Assembly (NCBI GenBank): GCA_963821815.1
Contig: CAWGFG010000006.1
Coordinates: forward strand, 2,604,001 to 2,668,000
Source of the DNA: JASGTU01 sp963821815
GTDB lineage: Bacteria; Chloroflexota; Anaerolineae; Caldilineales; Caldilineaceae
Reading direction: 5' to 3'
Length of the DNA: 64,000 nucleotides
The stretch's first letter is position 1. The number at the start of each line of letters is the position of its first letter. Shown here piece after piece: positions 9,656 through 18,703 of the stretch. Made by a program: the position numbers and the translations under genes. Under the pieces are notes generated by a model. It saw only the letters and a program-made list of their open reading frames with translations, ran no database searches and was not told the origin of the DNA.

Positions 9656-9685
9656 ATTGTAAACGATGGAACGATCAACCGTGAA
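9656..9685 (-). promoter_or_regulatory. Promoter of the sugar cluster, predicted leaderless start
   Basis: On the minus strand TACAAT occupies 9661-9656 and the glycosyltransferase ATG begins at 9649, six bases later. The -35 is weaker (TTCACG at 9685-9680, spacing 18). With the usual start point 6-8 bases after the -10, the transcript would begin at or next to the ATG. Confidence 0.5.
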
Positions 9686-9702
9686 ACAGATAGGTGCAAG
9701 AC

Positions 9703-9746
9703 AGTTCCAGGATGGCAGGTTCCAGGTTGGCAGGTTTCAGGTTCCA
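9703..9746. repeat. 15-bp imperfect tandem repeat, about three copies
   Basis: Three consecutive units of about 15 bases built on GGTTCCAGGTTGGCA: 9703-9717, 9718-9732 and 9733-9746, with one to three differences between copies. It lies between the glycosyltransferase promoter and the terminator of the LysM gene. It has no coding potential that I trust. Confidence 0.7.
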
Positions 9747-9805
9747 ATTTCAACGCAATAAGTACTTGAGAGGTTAAACCGAACATGTTTGCAGATGGAA
9801 AGGAA

Positions 9806-9837
9806 ATGGGGCGGCGCTTTTTCAAACGTCGCCCCAT
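9806..9837 (-). terminator. Hairpin downstream of the LysM protein gene
   Basis: Eleven-base stem 9806-9816 / 9827-9837 (ATGGGGCGRCG type, one G-U pair) with a ten-base loop, about 85 bases after the stop at 9923. The minus-strand continuation is only moderately T-rich, so it is a weaker intrinsic terminator than the others in the window. Confidence 0.55.
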
Positions 9838-9922
9838 CTCGCTGAGGATATAGGGTGGTAGTGCAGAACTGGTTAGGCTATTGCTTATGCTACCCGCCTA
9901 ACCAGTCCTTGTCCGGAGTAAC

Positions 9923-11584
9923 TTACGGAATACAGAGTGTCTGACCAACGTAAATCGTGTAGTTCGGTCCCATAACGTTCGGGTTCGCATAGACCATCGC
10001 CTGGGCGGATACGCCGAAGCTGGCGCCGATGTCGAACAGACCCTGACCCGGCTTCACAGTGTAAGTCTGGGAGCAGCTCTTGGGGGCGCTGCCGTTGTTT
10101 CCACCATGTCCGTTATGATCCATGGCTTCACTCTCGGAATGACCAACCTGCTGGTTGATGAAGTCCAGAGCCTGGACACACTCGGCAGATGGGTGCGACG
10201 GAAGAGTCACGATCTGGCAGGTCGGCGTATGCGGCAACCAACCGTCCACATCATCGTCTTCGCAAATCTCAAACGAGGCGCCAGGAACTCGGTAGTCATT
10301 ATCCGGGAACTCGAACTTATAGTAGCCCAGACCATCCGTGAACTGGTTGCTTGGGTCATAACCGCCCTCGTCGACCGGGTCGATCTTGATTTCCCAACCT
10401 GGCAGACCATAGAGACCATTGGCGTCGAGTTTGTAGCCCTCGATGCAGTAGCCGCTATCGTCTTGCTGATTTAGTACCGGAACCTGCAGACAAGCTAGAC
10501 CCGTGTCAATCATCTGATCAGCCTGGCTCATGATGTCCACGTTGAGCTTCGTGTAGGTCACGTTATCCCAGCCTGGTCGTTCTTCTTCAACGATGGTGTA
10601 CGGACCTAGCGGCAGATCCTCGAATGTAATGTAGCCTTCTGCGTCGGTGACGCCTTGGCGGGCAACTGAACCATCTTTGCGGACCAGTTTGAAACCCCAA
10701 CCGGCTGCACCGTATCCAGACGTGCCATCATTAAGCTGCGTATCTTGGCAGAAGCTCGGATCGGTTTCTTCGCCTGTGCAGAGACCAAACTTGCGGATCG
10801 TCACACAACCATTGTCGATCAGGTCGTTCTTGAAGACCAGTATGTATGGAGGATCTCCGTTGGTAATCGGCTGGACGTCGACTTCCATCTCGCCGGTTTT
10901 CGGGACGATAGGCTGGAACGGATCAGGATGCTCACCCTCATCCGGTTCCGGCTGGCGTTCACGGAAAATCCAGACGCCAGGGGTCAGCGTGAACTGAACC
11001 ATGCCCATGGCAAAACCTTTATCTACGTCACCAGTGTCCTCATCCTGCGCCTCGGCGAATAGGTTGCCCTTGCCGGGGATGGCGTCGATGGTCCAATCAT
11101 TAAGAAGATTGTGATCAGCGTCAATCTTGTAGACAGTTACGAGAACCTGCTGCTTAAGCTTGAAGCGAATGCGAACGCAATCGTCTTCTTGGTCACCAAT
11201 ACTGAAGCTGAAGGTTGTAGCTGTAACGCCGACCCAGTCCGGGCCTGGCAATGTGACAGTAGCGGTGTAGATACCTGGGACTGCCGGATCTGCTAGTTCA
11301 TCAAGATCCTTGAACTCGAATTCACCTTCATCGAGATCATCATTGTCATCCGTAGCAGACGTAGTAGTGGTGAAAGCCGTGCCGCCACTAAGAACAGGAT
11401 ATTCCAGTTCAACTGCAACATCCGCCAGGGGTTCTTCTTCCCAATCAATCACAATACCTTCTACACAGAAATCTCCAGATGCCTGCTGCGCGTTAGCAGC
11501 AGTCGAAAAACCAAATAGCGCGGTGACTACCAGAAGCAATGCTACGCTCGGTAGAAGCCATACGCGATGATTCGCAATATACAT
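9923..11584 (-). CDS. Secreted protein with carboxypeptidase-regulatory/SdrD-B-like repeats and C-terminal LysM
   Basis: Exported protein of 553 residues; the start at 11584 has AGGAAAGGAG directly upstream, better than the longer reading from 11644. A signal peptide (hydrophobic VWLLPSVALLLVVTALFGF, cleavage after ANA) leads into a string of beta-sandwich domains. These carry patterns such as CVEGIVIDWEEEPLADVAV, GYITFEDLPLGPYTIVEEE and CIEGYKLDANGLYGLPGWEI, typical of prealbumin-like SdrD-B/Cna-B units. The last 45 residues are a LysM domain (YTVKPGQGLFDIGASFGVS, then NYTIYVGQTLCIP), which in other proteins binds peptidoglycan glycans. Repeated single Cys in the units suggest disulfides. 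It is monocistronic, with a hairpin after the stop. The role is likely cell-wall or matrix attachment; the ligand is unknown. Confidence 0.88.
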   Translation of the reverse strand: MYIANHRVWLLPSVALLLVVTALFGFSTAANAQQASGDFCVEGIVIDWEEEPLADVAVELEYPVLSGGTAFTTTTSATDDNDDLDEGEFEFKDLDELADPAVPGIYTATVTLPGPDWVGVTATTFSFSIGDQEDDCVRIRFKLKQQVLVTVYKIDADHNLLNDWTIDAIPGKGNLFAEAQDEDTGDVDKGFAMGMVQFTLTPGVWIFRERQPEPDEGEHPDPFQPIVPKTGEMEVDVQPITNGDPPYILVFKNDLIDNGCVTIRKFGLCTGEETDPSFCQDTQLNDGTSGYGAAGWGFKLVRKDGSVARQGVTDAEGYITFEDLPLGPYTIVEEERPGWDNVTYTKLNVDIMSQADQMIDTGLACLQVPVLNQQDDSGYCIEGYKLDANGLYGLPGWEIKIDPVDEGGYDPSNQFTDGLGYYKFEFPDNDYRVPGASFEICEDDDVDGWLPHTPTCQIVTLPSHPSAECVQALDFINQQVGHSESEAMDHNGHGGNNGSAPKSCSQTYTVKPGQGLFDIGASFGVSAQAMVYANPNVMGPNYTIYVGQTLCIP

Positions 11585-12243
11585 AAGCTTCTCCTTTCCT
11601 ATGCCCTTGCGAAATGAGAAATCACTGAACAATTGTTGATACATGTTATTGAAACTTTCGCCTTGTTAGACAGATACTTCACTAGTTGCTACTCTGTATT
11701 GCTACTCTGTACTGTTACTCTGAACATACTGCTTGGTACTCACTCTGTTACTACACTACTTGTTACCTGAACTAGATCTATTAATGCGTTCACCCTATTC
11801 ATTCCGTATGCTATATCGTTCCTTTCTTTTCACATTTCACCTACCCCCTATTCCGCTAGGTGCAGTGCGGCACTGCCATGTTTTGCCGTTTCGGCTCAGT
11901 TCGAATGGTTTGGGCCGTAGGGGGCTTCTACCGGTTCGATGTTTGGGCCATCTGCACGAAGGAGTTCCTTGGGCCTGCTGTTGTTCTCTGCGCACCGGGA
12001 AGCTTGTATATGTTTCTACGCTCCCCCCATTGTCGGGTGCAGCGACCCGTTCATGCTTACCATGACGTGCCGTTGCTTGATTAGTTACGCCGAAATCGGT
12101 TAGATCGTTTACCATGTTTCTGTAGCGATGACGGTCTGCAATTTCATCAGAATTCTATCGGTGTTTTCAACATAAATGTTGCGCTTTTGCTCGAGGTGAG
12201 CCACCGATCTACGGGCCTATTCCCTATGACGAGATCGAACCAA
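11585..12243. other. Intergenic region between divergent LysM and fni genes
   Basis: About 660 bases without a credible gene. The short frames present have no start signal or family resemblance. Apart from the 13-bp repeat near the LysM side, I see only low-complexity CT-rich sequence (11700-11860) and no clear promoter for the LysM gene. Confidence 0.6.
11690..11750. repeat. 13-bp-period degenerate tandem repeat
   Basis: TACTCTG begins at 11690, 11703 and 11716, exactly 13 bases apart, with a variant CACTCTG at 11741. The units are TACTCTG plus six variable bases. The array sits about 105 bases upstream of the LysM protein start on its promoter side. Confidence 0.55.
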
Positions 12244-12268
12244 AATGAGTACGATTTTCGCACTCATT
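12244..12268. promoter_or_regulatory. Inverted repeat upstream of the fni promoter
   Basis: Arms 12244-12253 and 12259-12268 (AATGAGTACG / CGCACTCATT) pair at nine of ten positions around a five-base centre. It ends six bases before the putative -35 at 12275, so its centre would lie near -54, a usual place for an activator. It could also be a chance palindrome. Confidence 0.4.
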
Positions 12269-12274
12269 TACCGT

Positions 12275-12303
12275 TTCACAAAGTAACCTGATCAACGCAT
12301 AAT
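12275..12303 (+). promoter_or_regulatory. Promoter of the isoprenoid operon
   Basis: TTCACA (12275-12280) and CATAAT (12298-12303) each differ from consensus by one base and are 17 bases apart. The start point would be about 12309-12311, which argues against the GTG at 12307 and for the ATG at 12340 as the fni start. Confidence 0.55.
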
Positions 12304-12339
12304 GATGTGCAAGATGCATTGCACGATTGGACCACAACC

Positions 12340-13425
12340 ATGAGCCCAGATCCCCAAATAAGCGATCACGACCTTTCTAGTGACAAGCGCTCAATTCGCA
12401 TGCGCAAGGCCGATCACATCCGTATCAACCTCAACGAGAATGTGGCCTTCCCCAACACGACAACAGGCCTGGAGCACTACCGCTTTACGCACTGCGCATT
12501 GCCGGAGCTGAACCTGGCCGACGTAGACATGAGCCTGGAGCTGTTCGGCAAGCGACTCACGGCGCCGATCCTGGTCAGCTCAATGACCGGTGGCACTGGG
12601 GAAGCCAGCGCAATCAACCGCACCCTGGCTCAGGCTGCCCAGGAATACGGTCTCGCCATGGGCTTGGGCTCGCAGCGAGCTGGCATCGAACAGCCGGAGA
12701 CTGCCGCCACGTTCCGGGTACGCGACGTCGCGCCAGATATTCTGCTTTTCGCCGATCTCGGGGCAATTCAGCTGAACTACGGCTTTGGTGTTGCCGAATG
12801 CAGACAGGCTGTGGACATGGTTAAAGCCGATGCGCTGATCCTGCACCTGAATCCGCTGCAGGAGGCGGTGCAACAAGGCGGCGACCTAGAGTGGGCGGGA
12901 CTTGCCGACAGGATGGCAGAGGTCTGCGCTGCGTTGCATGTGCCTGTGATCGTCAAGGAAGTCGGCTGGGGCATCAGCTATGACGTTGCGAAGTTGTTGA
13001 TTGAAGCCGGCGTGAGCGTCGTCGACGTGGCAGGCGCCGGAGGCACTTCGTGGAGCCAAGTGGAGATGCATCGTGCGCCGACGGAGCGGATGCAACGTCT
13101 GGCGGCTTCATTTGCGGACTGGGGACTGCCGACGACCGATAGCATACTAGCCGTAGCTCAGGCTCGCGGCGAACTCAAGCGCGAGGATGTACACATCTTC
13201 GCCAGTGGCGGCATCCGCTCAGGACAGGACATTGCAAAGTGTGTGGCACTAGGGGCAGATCTTGTGGGTTTGGCCTCGCCATTTCTGAGGAAGGCCGTCG
13301 AATCGGCACAGGAGGTTGTGGAGGAAATGGACCTGCTCGCCACCGAAATGCGCATCGCGATGTTTAGTAGTGGCGCTGGGGATATTCAATCATTGCGCCG
13401 TAAAGGCGTTCTCACACGCATATAG
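12340..13425 (+). CDS. fni: Type 2 isopentenyl-diphosphate delta-isomerase (FMN-dependent)
   Basis: Interconverts isopentenyl and dimethylallyl diphosphate, using reduced FMN and Mg2+ without net redox. It is a TIM barrel, unrelated to type 1 Idi. Visible motifs in order are the substrate-side RKADHIRINL, the FMN-binding SSMTGGTGEASAINR, the MGLGSQRAG loop, HLNPLQEAVQQGGD, VIVKEVGWGIS, VDVAGAGGTSW and the phosphate loop ASGGIRSGQDIAK. The start is uncertain: GTG at 12307 is possible, but the promoter just upstream favours ATG 12340 (361 residues), and neither has a Shine-Dalgarno. The prenyl synthase follows after 12 bases, so the two form an operon that makes and elongates prenyl diphosphates, probably for quinones, undecaprenyl carriers or carotenoids. 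Confidence 0.94.
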   Translation: MSPDPQISDHDLSSDKRSIRMRKADHIRINLNENVAFPNTTTGLEHYRFTHCALPELNLADVDMSLELFGKRLTAPILVSSMTGGTGEASAINRTLAQAAQEYGLAMGLGSQRAGIEQPETAATFRVRDVAPDILLFADLGAIQLNYGFGVAECRQAVDMVKADALILHLNPLQEAVQQGGDLEWAGLADRMAEVCAALHVPVIVKEVGWGISYDVAKLLIEAGVSVVDVAGAGGTSWSQVEMHRAPTERMQRLAASFADWGLPTTDSILAVAQARGELKREDVHIFASGGIRSGQDIAKCVALGADLVGLASPFLRKAVESAQEVVEEMDLLATEMRIAMFSSGAGDIQSLRRKGVLTRI

Positions 13426-13437
13426 GGGAAATACCAA

Positions 13438-14484
13438 ATGGCAAATCAAACGGCGAACGGCGAGCTGAGCGCATTCATGGGCCACTGGCTTCCGCAAATC
13501 GAAATCGAAATGCGCAGTGTACTGAATGCTGGCGACGCGTATGTTACTGAACACTACTCCATGATGCGCTACCATCTTGGCTGGGCAGACCGGGAGTTCC
13601 AGCCAGTGACCCTGCCTTCCGGCAAGCGTCTGCGTCCCATCCTGTGTTTGCTGGCGTGCAGCGAAATCGGAGGCGACACGCGGCAGGTGTTGCCGGCTGC
13701 CGCGGGAATCGAGTTACTGCACAACTTCTCGTTGGTCCACGACGATATTGAAGACGGTGATGAGGTTCGGCGTCACAGACCCACCGTCTGGTCGCTGTGG
13801 GGGATGCCGCAGGCTATCAACGTGGGCGACGGCATGTTCACGCTCTCCTTCCTGGCGCTGCACCGCCTAACATCATCCGGGGTGGAAGCCGATGTGGCGC
13901 TGTCTGCGTTGCAGACATTTTCCGAGACAAGCCTGGCGCTGACCGAAGGTCAATATTTGGATATGTCGTTTGAGACGCGCGACGACGTGAGCGTGGACGA
14001 GTATATGCGTATGATCCGGGGAAAGACTGCTGCGCTGGTCGGTGCGTGCCTATCCATCGGCTCGCTGGTCGGCGGCGCTGATGCGGTGCAGCGTGATGCA
14101 CTGACCCGGTTCGGCATTTCAACTGGCTTGGCGTTCCAGATTCAGGATGACATTTTGGGCATTTGGGGCGATCCGGAGGTGACAGGCAAAGCCGCAGGCA
14201 ACGACATTCTTCGCCGCAAGAAGAGCCTGCCTATTCTGCACGCACTGAATCACGCAGAAGTAGGGGAGCAAGTTCGCGCACAATTCGATGGCGAGGTTGA
14301 GCCGGACCAACTGCCCCGCATCCTTGCGCTGATTGAGACAGCCGGCACGCGTGAATACGCGGAAACGCTTATGCGACGGCAACATGACGCCGCTGTCGAA
14401 GCGTTGGAAGAGGCGCTTGGGGAACGAGCCGGCGCTTCACCGCTGATGGCCCTGGCAGACAGCCTGCTGGGCCGCACATCCTGA
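13438..14484 (+). CDS. Polyprenyl (geranylgeranyl/farnesyl-type) diphosphate synthase
   Basis: Head-to-tail prenyltransferase of the all-alpha trans-prenyl synthase family, 348 residues. GKRLRP at 62-67 binds the IPP diphosphate. The first Asp-rich motif is DDIED at 102-106 followed by RRHRPT, and the second is QIQDDILGIWGD with D237-D238. The residues before the first motif (HNFSLVH, that is Phe and Leu at -5/-3) do not settle chain length; a C15-C20 product is the safest guess. The ATG at 13438 has AGGGGA upstream and is 12 bases after fni, so the pair is translated from one message. A strong hairpin at 14507 separates it from the convergent dehydrogenase operon. Confidence 0.93.
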   Translation: MANQTANGELSAFMGHWLPQIEIEMRSVLNAGDAYVTEHYSMMRYHLGWADREFQPVTLPSGKRLRPILCLLACSEIGGDTRQVLPAAAGIELLHNFSLVHDDIEDGDEVRRHRPTVWSLWGMPQAINVGDGMFTLSFLALHRLTSSGVEADVALSALQTFSETSLALTEGQYLDMSFETRDDVSVDEYMRMIRGKTAALVGACLSIGSLVGGADAVQRDALTRFGISTGLAFQIQDDILGIWGDPEVTGKAAGNDILRRKKSLPILHALNHAEVGEQVRAQFDGEVEPDQLPRILALIETAGTREYAETLMRRQHDAAVEALEEALGERAGASPLMALADSLLGRTS

Positions 14485-14506
14485 GCGTTCCGTTCTGTGA
14501 AAACAA

Positions 14507-14558
14507 AACTTCCTGGAGCCCATCTGACACTTGGTCAGGCAGCGGACTCCAGGAAGTT
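14507..14558 (-). terminator. Intrinsic terminator of the dehydrogenase operon
   Basis: A perfect 12-base stem (14507-14518 with 14547-14558, AACTTCCTGGAG) encloses a smaller CTGAC/GTCAG hairpin. On the minus strand it is followed by TTTTGTTTTC, so it should stop transcription of the E1-E2 operon efficiently. Read from the plus strand it lacks a T-run but may still help end the fni operon. Confidence 0.75.
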
Positions 14559-14593
14559 GAATGAGCTATATGGTATTAGCAGCGAGACGCTAT

Positions 14594-16140
14594 CTACTGC
14601 CACTCCTCCAGCGCCTGCTTCACGGCGGCGCAATACGAATCCGCCGTCGCACCATCCAACACGCGATGATCATAGCTGAAGCCGAGCGTACTCATGGGCA
14701 GGAAGGCGAGAGCATCGCCTATGTTCGCTTCCAGAGGATGGCCATTGCTCACTACGACCGCTCGCTTCTCAACCACGCCAACGCCGAGAATACCCGCTTG
14801 GCCCTGCGCGATGATTGGCGTCTGAAACCTACTGCCGGACGTGCCATAGTTGGTTAGCGTGAAGGTGGAGCCCTGCAGATCGTCCGTTACTAGCTGACTC
14901 TTCCTTGCGCACGCGCAGCGATGTCATTGACGGCTCGCGCCATACCCAACAGGTTCAGGTCGCCGGCATTCTTGATGACCGGCACGATAAGGCCACCCAA
15001 ACCGTGTTCGTCGGCGGGCAGCGCAACTGCCATGCCCAGGTTGATGGTGCGGCGCATAAGCACGCCTTCATCGGTGTATTTGGCGTTGGCCGCGGGCACA
15101 GCTTTCAACCCAGCCACAGCTGCCATCGCCAGGTAGGCGGTCAGGGTCAGGTTCACTCCTTGCGCCTCGAACTCGGCCTTGTGCGCCTTGCGATGCGCCA
15201 GAATAGCCGACATATTTACATCCCACATGGTCGTTACGTGCGGCGCGGTGAATGCGCTCTCCACCATGTTCTTGGCGATGAGCTGCCGCATGCGCGTGTG
15301 CGGCACCAACTCCTCATCCTCGCCGGCTTGTACGGGGGCAGCTTTGCTCGCCTTTGGAGCCGAAGCTGCCTTGCCAGACTCGTCCTTTTGCGTGCCGGAG
15401 GAAGTCAACGACCAGCCATCAGGTATAGCGTAGGTCGGCTCCACCGTGACCGGCTCGCCTTCTTTACGACTTTCGACCGCGCTCATGACATCGTATCGAG
15501 TCAAGCTGCTAAGCGGTCGCCCCTCGGCAATCTCTTCCAAATCGATGTTGTTCTGAGCGGCTAACCGCTTCACCGGCAACGTCGCATTGTCGGCCAAGTC
15601 TCCGGGAAGTACATAGCCTTCCTCTTTGCCGACGCTGGACGATGGCGCTTGTTTGGCAGCCAGCACATCTTCTTTGGTGATGCGCCCTCCCATACCGGTT
15701 CCGGTCACCGAGTCCAGCGAAATGCCCTTATCCGCAGCAACTCGCTTGGCCACCGGTGATGCGTTACCATTGGGTGACTGTGCGCTGGTTGCCGACTCCT
15801 TCTCAGCTTCTGGGGCTTGTTGCGGCTGCGGTTCAGCGGATTCGGCTTCTGACTCTTCGGCAGGGGCGCCGCCCTGATCGGATTCCGCAGGGACTTCCTC
15901 GCCCGCTTCGCCGATGTAGCCCAATAGCGCTCCGGAGGGGACCAGCTCGCCCTCACTAACAGTCGTCTTCAACAACACACCGCTCGCAGGAGCAGGCATC
16001 TCGGTATCGACTTTGTCGGTGGCAATCTCGACCAGCGGATCGCCTTCCTCGATCGAATCGCCCTCTTGGATTAGCCAGCGGCTTACGGTTGCGTCTTCTA
16101 TTCCCTCTCCCAGGTCTGGCAATCTTACATCTGTCGCCAT
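14594..16140 (-). CDS. pdhC: 2-oxoacid dehydrogenase E2 (dihydrolipoyl acyltransferase) with two E3-binding domains, frameshifted
   Basis: Core subunit of a pyruvate, acetoin or branched-chain dehydrogenase complex; it carries acyl groups on lipoyl-lysine to CoA. The start ATG 16140 has GAGG upstream (MRKP... from 16152 is less likely). The lipoyl domain has K43 in DKVDTEMPAP. An Ala/Pro/Glu-rich linker follows, then two peripheral-subunit-binding-like domains (about 129-163, VAKRVAADKG; and 188-222, VKRLAAQNNID), then a second linker and the catalytic domain from about 280. The reading breaks at 14897-14904, where NDIAARAQG is followed by a stop at 14890. Adding one base restores S-Q-L-V-T-D-D-L-Q-G-S-T-F-T and continues through GILGVGVVEKR to the catalytic SYDHRVLDG and TAG at 14594. 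Intact length would be about 515 residues. No E3 gene is nearby. Confidence 0.9.
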
Positions 16141-16184
16141 CGGTTTCCTCACTCTATCTCTCTAGACGGATTCAGCAGTCGAGA

Positions 16185-17180
16185 CTAAGCTGCAACCGGC
16201 TGCAGGATCTCCAACACCGCCGCTTTGATATTATTCTTCCAGGGCAAGACTTCCTCTTCCAACGGCTGGGAAACGGGCAGTGATACAGGCGCCATACCCA
16301 GTCTGCGCGCAGGAGCCTTCAGCAAATGGGGCGCCTCTTCATTGATGCGAGCGACAAGTTCGCTGCCGATGCCGCAGTTAGCCTGCGATTCGTGCACGGC
16401 TAGCAATTTGCCCGTCTTGGCTACGGAACTGTAAACCGTCTCCGTGTCCAACGGCGTGATGCTGCGCAAGTCAACAATCTCAATGTCGATACCGAATTCA
16501 TCCTGCAGCTCTTCGGCGGCTTCCAGTGCCTGCAACAGGGTGTAGCTGAACGTCGCCAGCGTGAGATCTTTACCCTCGCGCTTAATGTCCGCCTTACCGA
16601 TGGGCACCGTGTATTCCTCGCCTACATCCGGTAATTCGCCCCTGGTGAAATAGAGCATCTTGTGCTCGATGAAGGCGACCGGATTCTCGTCGCGGATGGC
16701 CGACAACAGCAATCCTTTGGCGTCGTAAGGCGTCGATGGTGCAACCACTTTGATGCCGGGAAACTGGGCAAATATACTGTCGACAGCCTGGCTGTGTTGG
16801 GAGCCGTATCTCTTGCCGCCGCCATGTTGACCGCGAATTACAAGCGGTACGTTGACCAGACCGCCGGACATGTAGTGCATCTTGGCAGCCTGGTTAAATA
16901 TCTGGTCTGCCGCCACCAGGACAAAGTCCATGTACATGAGTTCCACGACCGGTCGCATGCCTACCATCGCTGCGCCCGTCGCCATGCCGATAAATCCCTG
17001 CTCGCTGATCGGTGTGTCAATCACACGATCCTCGCCGAACTCGTCAAACAGGTTGCGGGTCACGCGGAACAGACCGCCATAGCGTCCTACGTCCTCGCCA
17101 ATGAGAAAGACACGCTCATCGCGTCGCATCTCCTCTTTCAGCGCCTCATTAATTGCCTGGATATACGTCGTGGTTCGCAT
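16185..17180 (-). CDS. pdhB: 2-oxoacid dehydrogenase E1 beta subunit (pyruvate/acetoin type)
   Basis: Beta half of the thiamine-diphosphate E1 heterotetramer that decarboxylates the 2-oxoacid and passes the acyl group to lipoyl-E2. 331 residues, normal for the family. Motifs: LIGEDVGRYGGLFRVT, then DTPISEQGFIGMATGAAMVG with the catalytic-side Glu, QHGGGKRYGSQHSQ lining the active site, FIEHKMLY, and the C-terminal VHESQANCGIGSEL. It starts two bases after the alpha-subunit stop and ends 44 bases before the E2 start, so the order is alpha, beta, E2. Sequence cannot reliably separate the pyruvate from the acetoin substrate. Confidence 0.95.
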   Translation of the reverse strand: MRTTTYIQAINEALKEEMRRDERVFLIGEDVGRYGGLFRVTRNLFDEFGEDRVIDTPISEQGFIGMATGAAMVGMRPVVELMYMDFVLVAADQIFNQAAKMHYMSGGLVNVPLVIRGQHGGGKRYGSQHSQAVDSIFAQFPGIKVVAPSTPYDAKGLLLSAIRDENPVAFIEHKMLYFTRGELPDVGEEYTVPIGKADIKREGKDLTLATFSYTLLQALEAAEELQDEFGIDIEIVDLRSITPLDTETVYSSVAKTGKLLAVHESQANCGIGSELVARINEEAPHLLKAPARRLGMAPVSLPVSQPLEEEVLPWKNNIKAAVLEILQPVAA

Positions 17181-17182
17181 GG

Positions 17183-18241
<1,059 letters not shown>

Positions 18242-18703
18242 CTATCCTCGTCCTTCCCGGTTCTTTGTTTTGGCGACGAAACCCATATGGGCGTTCAGCG
18301 CCGCCTATGTTGATTGTTCCTGTATTTCTTCTGAAGCCGGCACGCGACCATATACAGTACTGCGTTGATCACAACATCGCGCCGGCTTCACTTACCTTTT
18401 CAGTTCCAGTTTTCCCTCTGACGAGGGTGCGGACCTCCGCTGTACGCAGAGGCACGTGGGCGGATTATAGCACGTGTACTCAATTTGTTATAGTGGTATT
18501 CATCCTATTCACTCTCTACGACGGGGGCTCACCGTTCGTTCCGCTCAGTTGTACTCACCTTGGCGCGTGGGTAGTGCCAACCTGCATTGTGCAGGCCAAC
18601 GCAAGATGCTATGCTTCGGCGACCTACTTGCCATTCTGAGCGCATACCCCGGTCGTTCATCGAGTAATCTTCTGTAATTGTGCACGAAAGGGAGTTCGCT
18701 AGT
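18242..18703. other. Divergent intergenic region pdhA / PLP enzyme
   Basis: 462 bases between divergent genes. Besides the stem-loop at 18333-18389 it holds GC-rich complementary pieces at 18413-18465 (CCTCTGACGAGGG, GCGGACCTCCGC, CCTCTG/CAGAGG). I could not match these to a known riboswitch. No convincing promoter was seen for either gene. Confidence 0.5.
18333..18389 (-). promoter_or_regulatory. Long stem-loop in the putative pdhA leader
   Basis: GAAGCCGGC-AC-GCGA (18333-18347) pairs with TCGC-GCCGGCTTC (18377-18389): nine plus four base pairs around a two-base bulge, with a 29-base loop containing AGTACT and TGATCA palindromes. It lies 92-148 bases before the E1 alpha start. It has no T-run, so it is not an obvious terminator; a structured leader or operator is possible. 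Confidence 0.5.

Noticed and set aside
11733..12115. Several frames of 74-110 codons on both strands between the LysM and fni genes
   Set aside because: They overlap each other on both strands, have no starts with ribosome sites and are low-complexity, so none is supported.
18405..18470. T-box or SAM-riboswitch-like complementary pieces (GAGGGTGCGGACCTCCGC)
   Set aside because: Neither the T-box core GGGTGGNACCGCG nor a terminator/antiterminator pair can be assembled on either strand.
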